A stretch of DNA of 16,262 nucleotides, from NCBI GenBank assembly GCA_937900755.1, contig CALCDN010000016.1:1-16262 (forward strand), read 5' to 3'. The notes under the pieces were generated by a model that worked only from the letters and a program-made list of their open reading frames with translations, was not told the DNA's origin and did no database searches. Positions within the stretch are counted from its first letter, which is position 1. Each line of letters begins with the position of its first letter. Shown here piece by piece: positions 7,439 through 13,890 of the stretch. Both the position numbers and the translations under genes were made by a program. Source of the stretch: an uncultured Acetobacter sp. (lineage in GTDB: Bacteria; Pseudomonadota; Alphaproteobacteria; Acetobacterales; Acetobacteraceae).

Positions 7439-7732
7439 TCAGGCGAATGTGTCCAGCCCGCTGGTGTCGTTCTGCGCGGAGTTGGAACCCGAGCCCGAAC
7501 CCGAAGACCCACCCGTTGTGGTTTCGGAAAGGATATCCCCGCTTGCGTCCTTGACGATGGTGGTAATGGACCCATCGGCATTGAACGTCTGGCTGGTGGT
7601 CGTGGTGGAAGAAGAGGAAGAGCTGCCGCTGCCCGAGGTGGAGGAACCCGAGGAAGAGGAAGATGAAGAAGATGTGCCAAGCAGGCTGCTCACAGCACTG
7701 CTGCCGCTCAGATTTGAAATGGAGGAAGACAT
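7439..7732 (-). CDS. Ser/Gly/Thr-rich small hypothetical protein
   Basis: 97 residues with very biased composition. Residues 1-48 are almost only Ser, Gly and Thr after a short SISNLSGSSAVSSLLG start. A short non-repetitive centre follows (QTFNADGSITTIVKDASGDI, roughly 48-67), then another Ser/Gly tract and the end NDTSGLDTFA. AGGA lies about 8 bp before the ATG on the minus strand and a shared terminator follows the stop, which supports a real gene. The centre (DGSITTIVKDASGDILSETT) looks like two short beta strands around Asp-Gly turns. No signal peptide or known domain is seen, and I do not recognise the family. Disordered linker-like protein is the safest description. Confidence 0.62.
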   Translation of the reverse strand: MSSSISNLSGSSAVSSLLGTSSSSSSSSGSSTSGSGSSSSSSTTTTSQTFNADGSITTIVKDASGDILSETTTGGSSGSGSGSNSAQNDTSGLDTFA

Positions 7733-7857
7733 GAGGATGTCCTGTCTATCTGATGATTTGAAAACTTCGGGTATTGTCGAACCTGAGTGAAAGAAATGTC
7801 AATCCTTATAAGCCGCGCCCAGCGCAGGGGAGCCTGTGGCCGGGTGTGGGGTGCTTG

Positions 7858-7959
7858 TCAGCGTTCGGCGTTGCGGACCCGCCAGAAGGTGCGATGCGCG
7901 GTGCGGAGCGTGGCAAACCCTGTTTTCAAGGCCTGCCAGTAGGCTTCAAACGCGGTCAT
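7858..7959 (-). CDS. Candidate 33-residue micro-protein
   Basis: ATG 7957-7959 on the minus strand is preceded by GGGAG four bases away, and gives MTAFEAYWQALKTGFATLRT followed by AHRTFWRVRNAER, stop at 7858-7860. It is rich in aromatic and basic residues and would form an amphipathic helix. Codon use is GC-rich as in its neighbours. A weak -35/-10 pair (TTGCCC at 8000-8005, TTTAAA at 7977-7982, spacing 17) lies just upstream in the only AT-rich part of this gap. It precedes the Ser-rich gene by 125 bp on the same strand. No family was recognised, and it could be chance. Confidence 0.4.
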   Translation of the reverse strand: MTAFEAYWQALKTGFATLRTAHRTFWRVRNAER

Positions 7960-8068
7960 GCGCTCCCGCCCATAAATTTAAATTCTTATTTAACCTAATG
8001 GGCAATCATGGCCTGACTATGACGACTCCCCCCATTGTGCACGCGGCGCGGGGGGCCTGGATATAAAA

Positions 8069-8099
8069 TAAGGCGGCCCCCGCTCGGGAGCCGCCTTTT
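8069..8099. terminator. Intrinsic terminator after gabT
   Basis: AAGGCGGC ... GCCGCCTT forms an 8-bp stem around a 12-nt loop, 32 bp past the gabT stop. On the minus strand it is followed by TTATTTTAT. On the plus strand it ends in TTTT, so it can work both ways. Confidence 0.8.
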
Positions 8100-8130
8100 G
8101 CACGGTATTGGGCCGCAGGGCGTAAGGTGA

Positions 8131-9417
8131 TCAGGCCTTGGCGTATTCGACCAGGATCTGTTCAATAATATCCAGCCCTTCATCGACCAGCGCGTCAGAC
8201 GCGGTAAGCGGGGTGAGAATACGAATGGTCGACCCCTGTACGCCGCAGGCCAGCAGGATCAGCCCTTTTTCGCACGCTCTGGCGCAGACTTTGGAGGCAA
8301 AGCCCACACGCTGTTCCACGCCTGCGTGGCGTTCCAGAATGTCAAAGGCGATCATGGCGCCAAGTCCGCGCGGGGTGCTTACGGGCAGCAGGTCCGTGCG
8401 TTTGTGCCAGGCGGCAATGCGGGCCTTGAGGCGCTCGCCCATGGCGTTGGCGCGGTCGAGCAGTTTTTCCTCCTCAATCACGTCCAGCACGGCAAGGGCT
8501 GCCGCACAGGCCAGGGGCGCGCCCGCGTAGGTGCCGCCCAGCCCGCCGGGGGGCACGCTGTCCATCAGGTCCGCGCGGCCGATCACGCCAGAAAGCGGCA
8601 TGCCACCGGCAAGGGACTTGGCGACCGAGATCAGGTCCGGTTCCACGCCGGAGTGTTCAATGCCAAACAGCTTGCCGGTCCGGCCAAAGCCGCTCTGCAC
8701 TTCATCGGCAATCAGCTTGATGCCGTGCTGGTCGCACAGCGCGCGCAGGTGCCTGAGCAGGGCGGTGGGCGCAACACGGAACCCGCCTTCGCCCTGCACG
8801 GGCTCGATAATAATGGCGGCAACGTTAGTGGGGGCAATGTCGGCGGCAAACAGGAAGTGCAGCATTTTCAGGCTGTCCTCGACCGTAATGTCATGGTCGG
8901 GGAAGGGGATGTGGTACACTTCGCCCGGCAGCGTGCCAAACGGGGCCTTGTAGGGCAGGACCTTGCCGGTCATGGCCGAGGCCAGCAGCGTGCGGCCGTG
9001 GAAGCCGCCACAAAAGGCGATCACGCCGTTGCGCCCGGTTGCGGCACGGGCGATCTTGACCGCGTTTTCGGTGGCTTCCCCGCCGGTAGTGAAGAAAATG
9101 GTCTTGGCCGGGCCGGAGAAGGGCGCGCGGGCGTTCAGCTTTTCGGCCAGTTCAATATAGGATTCGTAAGCCGAAACCTGAAACGCCGTATGCGTGAAGC
9201 GTTCAAGCTGCTTTTGCACCGCAGCCATGACCCTGGGGTGGCGGTGGCCCACGTTGAGCACGGCAATACCGCCTGCGAAGTCAACATAGCGGCGGCCTTC
9301 CACATCCCACAGTTCCGCGTTTTCGGCCCGGTCGGCAAAAACGGGGGTGGAGGTGGAAACCCCGCGCGGTACGGCGTTGTTGCGGCGGGCCAGCAGGTCT
9401 TTGTTGGTGGTGCTCAT
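8131..9417 (-). CDS. gabT: 4-aminobutyrate aminotransferase (class III, PLP-dependent)
   Basis: 428 residues, the normal GabT length. Class III aminotransferase marks are in order: GGIAVLNVGHRHP (49-61), TTGGEATENAVKIAR (110-124) that cups the cofactor phosphate, FHGRT (139-143), IIEPVQGEGG (203-212), ADEVQSGFGRTG (237-248, Asp238 to the PLP ring nitrogen) and VAKSLAGG with the PLP lysine at 267. The enzyme moves the amino group of 4-aminobutyrate to 2-oxoglutarate, giving succinate semialdehyde and glutamate, in the cytoplasm. Related omega-amino acids may also be used. No succinate-semialdehyde dehydrogenase gene is adjacent. A LysR-type regulator gene lies 184 bp upstream on the same strand and is the likely regulator. 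Confidence 0.9.
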   Translation of the reverse strand: MSTTNKDLLARRNNAVPRGVSTSTPVFADRAENAELWDVEGRRYVDFAGGIAVLNVGHRHPRVMAAVQKQLERFTHTAFQVSAYESYIELAEKLNARAPFSGPAKTIFFTTGGEATENAVKIARAATGRNGVIAFCGGFHGRTLLASAMTGKVLPYKAPFGTLPGEVYHIPFPDHDITVEDSLKMLHFLFAADIAPTNVAAIIIEPVQGEGGFRVAPTALLRHLRALCDQHGIKLIADEVQSGFGRTGKLFGIEHSGVEPDLISVAKSLAGGMPLSGVIGRADLMDSVPPGGLGGTYAGAPLACAAALAVLDVIEEEKLLDRANAMGERLKARIAAWHKRTDLLPVSTPRGLGAMIAFDILERHAGVEQRVGFASKVCARACEKGLILLACGVQGSTIRILTPLTASDALVDEGLDIIEQILVEYAKA

Positions 9418-9516
9418 TCAGGTTTGGCTCCGGTTGGCGGTCATATGGCCCGGCCCATGGTTGGGGGCGGGCAAACATGTTCGTTCCGTAAGTGTTTTTA
9501 TCGGGAGAGGGGAGGC

Positions 9517-9563
9517 GATTTTTTGATGCGCAGGTGGTGATGAAAAATCAACACTCGCGCATC
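9517..9563. promoter_or_regulatory. Nested inverted repeats between the LysR gene and gabT
   Basis: GATGCGC (9525-9531) is mirrored by GCGCATC (9557-9563), and the interleaved GATTTTT (9517-9523) by AAAAATC (9543-9549). They lie about 100-145 bp upstream of the gabT start, where a regulator such as the adjacent LysR protein could bind. No T-run follows on the minus strand, so a terminator for the LysR gene is less likely. Confidence 0.35.
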
Positions 9564-9601
9564 CAGCGCCAAACCCGGCCCCGGTGGGGCGGAGCCGCGG
9601 C

Positions 9602-10552
9602 TCAGGCAGGCGGGTGCAGGGGGGTGTCCATATCCTGCGCTACCTGTTCCATCAGCCAGTCGCGGAAGGTGCGCAGGGCGGGTTTTTCCCACATCTGCTC
9701 GGAGGCGCGCAGTACGTAGGCCCCCAGCGGTGTTTCCTTGAGGGGTGTCTGGGTGGGTTGTATGCGCACCAGCCGCCCTGTCAGCAGGTCATCGCCCAGC
9801 AAGAACGGGTTGCCCAGGGCCATGCCCTCGCCCGCGCGGGCGGCGGCCAGCGTGATATGGGCCTGCCAGAGCCTGCCCGCGGTGGGAATGACGGAGGCAT
9901 GGACCCCTTGCGCTGCAAACCAGCGCCGCCATTCCGTATCGTCCTCCTCATGCAGCAGGGGGGCGTCCAGCAGGTCCTCCGTTGTGCGGGGCTGGCCACC
10001 AAGGGCCTGTATGCACTGGGGGGAGGCCACGGGAAAAACCGGAGGGCGGGCAATATCCATGTGGCGGATGGTGCGGGGTTCGGGCGTTGTGCTGCCCTCG
10101 CGCACATAGCCGATCTGGGCATGGTTGGCCGATTCCACCCCACTCACATGGAAGGCTGCACTGGCGTCCACCGAACGGAGCAGCACCTCCATATGCGGGT
10201 GGGCCTTGCGAAAGGCGTAGAGCCGGGGCAACAGCCAGTGGTAGGCAAACCCGTGCGCGCAGGTCACGGTGAGCGGAGCTATGCGGTTGCGCATGTCCGC
10301 CGTGGCCGTGGCCAGCCCGTCCAGCAGGGGGGCTATGCGGTCGTAATAGGTGTGGCCCGCCTGGGTCAGGCTGCCGGTTGCCTTGTCCCGCAAGGTGATG
10401 CCCAGCGAGAGTTCAAGGTCACGGATATGGCGGCTGATGGCGGCATGGTCCACGCGCAACTCCGTGGCTGCCCTGCGTATGCCGCCCGTGCGGGCGAAGG
10501 TGACAAAGGCGTTCAGGGCGGACAGGGGGGGAATACGGTAGCGTGGGTCCAT
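9602..10552 (-). CDS. LysR-family transcriptional regulator (GcvA-like)
   Basis: 316 residues from ATG 10550-10552. The frame is open upstream to 10672, but those 40 Pro/Gly-rich residues are unlike any LysR start. The N-terminus, RIPPLSALNAFVTFARTGGI then RRAATELRVDHAAISRHIRD, is the winged helix-turn-helix of the GcvA-like subgroup (helix-turn-helix about 24-43), followed by the linker helix to about 85 and a co-inducer-binding domain to the end. It probably controls gabT, which follows on the same strand, and perhaps the divergent riboswitch-porin transcript. The effector is unknown. In this position an amino acid such as GABA or glycine is only an inference. Confidence 0.88.
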   Translation of the reverse strand: MDPRYRIPPLSALNAFVTFARTGGIRRAATELRVDHAAISRHIRDLELSLGITLRDKATGSLTQAGHTYYDRIAPLLDGLATATADMRNRIAPLTVTCAHGFAYHWLLPRLYAFRKAHPHMEVLLRSVDASAAFHVSGVESANHAQIGYVREGSTTPEPRTIRHMDIARPPVFPVASPQCIQALGGQPRTTEDLLDAPLLHEEDDTEWRRWFAAQGVHASVIPTAGRLWQAHITLAAARAGEGMALGNPFLLGDDLLTGRLVRIQPTQTPLKETPLGAYVLRASEQMWEKPALRTFRDWLMEQVAQDMDTPLHPPA

Positions 10553-10741
10553 GAGCGGGTCGGGTGTGCCGGGTTGGTTGGGGGTCTGGCCCGCCATTGG
10601 AGGCCAAACGGCCCAAAAAGCAAGGCCTGCCCCATGCTTGCGTCCCGCCATGCCGGGGCGTGGCCTGGGCATGGCAGGGATGTGCCGGGTTTTGCGTTGC
10701 CAAGCCTATAAACTATGCGGTATTGCACTAGTCATCATAGC

Positions 10742-10941
10742 CAACGGTCCCGCGCAAGCGGAGTAAAAGGGAATGTCGTATTCTCCCCGCCCCATGGGAG
10801 ATCAGTCGGCAACTGCCCCCGCAACTGTAGGCGGAGAGTGTCTGCCCCGCAGCGGCGTTACGCGCCGCGGCCACTGGCTGCCAAACAGCCGGGAAGGTTG
10901 GGTCCGATGCGTTGATCCGCAAGTCAGGAGACCTGCCGTTG
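10742..10941 (+). ncRNA. Cobalamin riboswitch
   Basis: The core shows the conserved cobalamin elements in order: GTAAAAGGGAAT (10763-10774), CCCCCGCAACTGTAGGCGGA (from 10816), GCCACTGG and GGGAAGG, and the B12 box AAGTCAGGAGACCTGCC (10921-10937). A closing stem is visible as CAACGG (10742-10747) with CCGTTG (10936-10941). It lies in the leader of the first porin gene and upstream of cbtB-cbtA. Binding of adenosylcobalamin is expected to switch the downstream genes off when B12 is plentiful. Confidence 0.95.
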
Positions 10942-11021
10942 CCGCTCATGCCCTAATCGCCGGACGGGGGTGCCGGAGGTGGATGCTCGACCATGCGACT
11001 TGATCCCTGACTGCCTTTTTT
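10922..11021 (+). promoter_or_regulatory. Possible riboswitch expression platform
   Basis: AGTCAGG of the B12 box (10922-10928) is exactly complementary to CCTGACT at 11006-11012. With one bulged base the pairing extends by GC/GC, and it is directly followed by GCC and a six-T run (11016-11021). This could be an alternative pairing that couples ligand state to termination. Nearer the start codon CACCC/GGGTG (around 11048-11065) could form a small hairpin near the ribosome site. Neither is proven. Confidence 0.4.
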
Positions 11022-11085
11022 CCCACACGCATTTGCAATTCAACAGCACACCCTTCCAAGGGGTGGGGAAAACAGGCTTAACAGT

Positions 11086-12690
11086 ATGATATTCTCACGA
11101 AAAAAATCCGGCATGGGGCGGCGTCTGGTCCTGCTGTGCCAGTCCGTGACCATCGCGGGCACGGTTTTGCCCACGGCGGCGTTTGCACAGAACGCGGAAA
11201 CGCAGCTGGAGCAGGACCGCCGCCGCCTTGGCAATTCCGGCCCGCTTGTCTCCGAGGTGGACCCGGCTACGGTGCGTGATTCCATGCGCGCGGCCGAAGC
11301 CGCCAAATCCCCCGATGACGACCACCCCGACCTGAGCGACCACCTGCTGGGCAATATCTGGGGTGCGCGTGACTGGATGGGCCGCTACGGCATAACCCTC
11401 GACATCCAGGAAGTGGACGAACTGTGGGGCAACACCACGGGCGGCACCGCATCGGGCAATGATGGCGCAAATGGCTCGGGCACCGGCCCCGCCTATGACG
11501 GCATGACCATGCCCACACTGACCGTTGACCTGGAAAAGCTGATCGGCCTCAAGGGCGGGCTGTTCAATATCAGCGCGCTCCAGTTGCGCGGGCGCTCCAT
11601 CTCGCAGGACCATCTGGGCGTGTTCAACCCAACATCGGGGTTCGAGGCCGACCGGTCCACACGCCTGTTCGAACTGTGGTACCAGCAGTCCTTCCTGGGC
11701 GGCAAGCTCGACGTCAAGATCGGGCAGCAGGACCTCGATACCGAATTCCTCATCAGCGATTACGGCAGCCTTTACCTGAACTCCAACTTCGGCTGGCCCA
11801 TGGCGCCATCGGTCAACCTGTATGCGGGGGGGCCATCCTGGCCGCTGGCCTCGCCCGCCGTGCGGATCCGCTACCGGCCCACGGACCAGTTTACCGTCAT
11901 GTTCGCCGCAGCCGATGACAACCCGCCGGGCAATACGTCCAACTCCTTTGGCATCCAGGGTGGCAACCCGGTGGACCCCACCAACCAGAACGCCAATGGC
12001 AACGCCTCGGGCACGCGCTTCAACATGGGTACGGGCGCGCTGCTGATGACGGAGCTGCAATACGCCATCAACCCCCAGCCTGATGACATGTCCAAGGTCA
12101 CCAAGGACCCCGGCCTGCCCGGTGTGTACAAGCTGGGCGGTTTTTACGACACGGGGCGCTTCCCCGACTACCGCTACAACACGGCCGGGCAGGCCCTTGG
12201 CGGGCCGAACGACAGCACAGGCAAGCCGCGCATGGATCGTGGCAACTGGATGGTCTACGGCATTGTGGACCAGATGCTCTGGCGGCCCTCGCTCCAGTCC
12301 GCGCAGTCGGTGGGTGTGTTCGCCCGCGCCACGGGCAATGGCGGCGACCGCAACATGATCAGTTTTGCCGTGGATGCGGGCGTCAACCTCAAGGCCCCCT
12401 TCAAGGGACGCGACAACGACACGGTCGGCGTGGGCTGGGGCCTTGGCCGCGCCTCCTCGGGGTTGCGCCAGTACAACCGCACCGTCAACGCCAATGGCAC
12501 ACCCACGCTGACACAGGGGACCGAGAACCATCTCGAAGTCACCTATCAGGCGCAGGTCATGCCGTGGTGGGTCATGCAACCCGACTTCCAGTATGTCTGG
12601 AACCCCTCGGGGGGTGTGTATGACTGGACCGGCACAAAACGCATTGGAAACGAAGCCATCTTCGGCCTCCATTCCAGCATCACGTTCTAA
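11086..12690 (+). CDS. OprB-family carbohydrate-type outer-membrane porin, copy 1 (B12-riboswitch controlled)
   Basis: 534 residues. Signal peptide MIFSRKKSGMGRRLVLL..., with cleavage after AAFA34. The mature protein starts QNAETQLEQDRRR, has a short periplasmic segment, then a long beta-barrel with OprB features (ITLDIQEVDELWGNTTGG, LFELWYQQSF, KIGQQDLDTEFLISDYG, NSNFGWP) and ends in the outer-membrane terminal strand FGLHSSITF. OprB porins let sugars and other small solutes through. Placement between a cobalamin riboswitch and cbtBA suggests that this copy admits cobalt or a cobalt-containing ligand, which is inference. Residues after GLGRA (463 on) differ from copy 2 and are three residues longer, while the core is identical in DNA. 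ATG 11113 is an alternative start. Confidence 0.88.
   Translation: MIFSRKKSGMGRRLVLLCQSVTIAGTVLPTAAFAQNAETQLEQDRRRLGNSGPLVSEVDPATVRDSMRAAEAAKSPDDDHPDLSDHLLGNIWGARDWMGRYGITLDIQEVDELWGNTTGGTASGNDGANGSGTGPAYDGMTMPTLTVDLEKLIGLKGGLFNISALQLRGRSISQDHLGVFNPTSGFEADRSTRLFELWYQQSFLGGKLDVKIGQQDLDTEFLISDYGSLYLNSNFGWPMAPSVNLYAGGPSWPLASPAVRIRYRPTDQFTVMFAAADDNPPGNTSNSFGIQGGNPVDPTNQNANGNASGTRFNMGTGALLMTELQYAINPQPDDMSKVTKDPGLPGVYKLGGFYDTGRFPDYRYNTAGQALGGPNDSTGKPRMDRGNWMVYGIVDQMLWRPSLQSAQSVGVFARATGNGGDRNMISFAVDAGVNLKAPFKGRDNDTVGVGWGLGRASSGLRQYNRTVNANGTPTLTQGTENHLEVTYQAQVMPWWVMQPDFQYVWNPSGGVYDWTGTKRIGNEAIFGLHSSITF
11656..12362 (+). repeat. Inverted repeat, left arm (inside porin copy 1)
   Basis: Every base of 11656-12362 that I compared is identical to the reverse complement of 14210-14916. 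The first mismatches are at 11655 (G versus C) and 12363 (T versus C). The wider similarity runs from 11173 to 12690. Out-of-frame translations of the two arms are also identical, which confirms identity at DNA level rather than only protein level. Confidence 0.9.
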
Positions 12691-12749
12691 CCCACAGGCA
12701 GGGGGAATGACGCAGGAGGATGTCGGCCCGTCAGTTTTAAAGTCTTGCC

Positions 12750-12785
12750 GTGTCGTGCCGAAATTCTATGATATACGCACGACAC
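12750..12785. promoter_or_regulatory. 9-bp perfect inverted repeat upstream of cbtB
   Basis: GTGTCGTGC (12750-12758) and GCACGACAC (12777-12785) are exact reverse complements around an 18-nt AT-rich spacer containing TATGATAT. It lies 60 bp after porin copy 1 and about 85 bp before cbtB. No T-run follows the stem directly, so an operator over an internal promoter or an RNA hairpin separating porin and cbtBA expression is likelier than a terminator. Confidence 0.5.
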
Positions 12786-12867
12786 CCATGAGACCTTTCG
12801 TTTTTTCTGACCGACCCGCACACGTTTTGCGTTGTGCCACCATGCCAAGACATAAAAGGATAACATC

Positions 12868-13086
12868 ATGAACGCATCTGTTCATACGACCGCCCCCGCA
12901 CTGGCGGCCAATGCCGGTATTCCACTGCGCGACATTCTGCCCTGGGGCGTATTCGGCCTGATCATGGCCGCGCTGCTGATCTATTTTGTGGGTGCGGAGC
13001 AGGGGGCGACCTCCCTGATTTCTGGTCATTCCGTGCATGAGTTCGTGCATGACGGCCGCCATCTTCTCGGCTTCCCCTGCCATTAA
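12868..13086 (+). CDS. cbtB: CbtB, small subunit of putative cobalt transporter
   Basis: 72 residues with a good ribosome site (AAGGA 8 bp before the ATG). One membrane helix at about 24-43 (ILPWGVFGLIMAALLIYFVG) is followed by the CbtB C-terminal metal-binding tail: His54, His57, His61, His65 and the end GFPCH with Cys71 and His72. CbtB and CbtA are paired membrane proteins predicted to take up cobalt, and are commonly found behind cobalamin riboswitches in proteobacteria. Here the porin gene sits between riboswitch and cbtB, with 177 bp separating porin stop and cbtB start. Confidence 0.94.
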   Translation: MNASVHTTAPALAANAGIPLRDILPWGVFGLIMAALLIYFVGAEQGATSLISGHSVHEFVHDGRHLLGFPCH

Positions 13087-13116
13087 ATAACTAGCGTCGG
13101 AAAAGAGTTACGTCTC

Positions 13117-13842
13117 ATGGTTGGTCGTCTTCTCGCCCGTGGCATGGCCGCGGGCATTGCTGCTGCGTTGCTGGCGTTCGTGTTCGCCAAGCTGTTTGGC
13201 GAGCCACAGGTGGCGCTGGCCATCGCGTTCGAAGCCGCACAGGATGCCGCGGCGGGCAACGCCCCCGAACCCGAACTGGTCAGCCGCTCCGTGCAGGCCT
13301 CCTATGGCCTGCTGAGTGCAGTGCTCATGTATGGCGCGGCCTATGGCGGGGTGTTCGCCATTGTGTTCGCCCTCGCCTACAGGCGGCTTACGCTGTCCAG
13401 CCCGCGCGTGCTGGCGCTGCTGCTGGCCGGGGTTGGGTTTCTAACCTTCGTGCTGATCCCCGATCTTAAATATCCGCCCAACCCGCCCGCTGTCGGGCTG
13501 GAGGAAACCATAGGCCTGCGCACGGCCATGTATTTTGCCATGGTGGGGATCGCCATTGCCATTTCCATGATCTCGCTGCTGGTCGGGCGGGCCTTGTCGG
13601 CCTCACTTGGCCGCTGGAATGGCGCGCTGTGCGGTATTGGCCTTGGCATTGCCCTGGTCGCACTCGCGCAGTTCGGCCTGCCTGATATTAACGAGGTGCC
13701 GGGGAACTTCCCCGCTATCGTGCTCTGGCGCTTCCGCGAGGCAGCCATTGGCATGCAGCTTGTTATGTGGTCCACGCTGGGGCTGGTTTTTGGCGCCCTG
13801 GCGGAACATCTGTTGGGTTCTTCTTCCAGGCAGGCGCGCTAG
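13117..13842 (+). CDS. cbtA: CbtA, large subunit of putative cobalt transporter
   Basis: 241 residues, 30 bp after cbtB, with a weak purine-rich ribosome site (GGAAAAGAG). Six hydrophobic segments at about 4-24, 64-88, 97-116, 133-156, 168-187 and 209-232 make an integral inner-membrane protein. The family signature LIPDLKYPPNPPAVG (113-127) is intact. It presumably forms the cobalt-conducting part together with the His-rich CbtB. It is the last gene of the riboswitch-led plus-strand unit and is followed by a convergent porin gene on the other side of a strong stem-loop. Confidence 0.93.
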   Translation: MVGRLLARGMAAGIAAALLAFVFAKLFGEPQVALAIAFEAAQDAAAGNAPEPELVSRSVQASYGLLSAVLMYGAAYGGVFAIVFALAYRRLTLSSPRVLALLLAGVGFLTFVLIPDLKYPPNPPAVGLEETIGLRTAMYFAMVGIAIAISMISLLVGRALSASLGRWNGALCGIGLGIALVALAQFGLPDINEVPGNFPAIVLWRFREAAIGMQLVMWSTLGLVFGALAEHLLGSSSRQAR

Positions 13843-13849
13843 GGCGGTC

Positions 13850-13883
13850 GGGCGGTGGCCCTGCCCTGGCAAGGCCACCGCCC
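13850..13883. terminator. 11-bp stem-loop between cbtA and porin copy 2
   Basis: GGGCGGTGGCC (13850-13860) and GGCCACCGCCC (13873-13883) form a perfect 11-bp GC-only-but-one stem with a 12-nt loop, placed between two convergent genes only 48 bp apart. There is no T-run on either side, so it is either a non-canonical bidirectional terminator or a transcript-end stabiliser. Confidence 0.55.
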
Positions 13884-13890
13884 AGGATCA

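Noticed and set aside
10553..10672. Upstream start for the LysR-type regulator
   Set aside because: It adds 40 Pro/Gly/Trp-rich residues in front of a normal LysR helix-turn-helix start. The ATG at 10552 gives the usual length.
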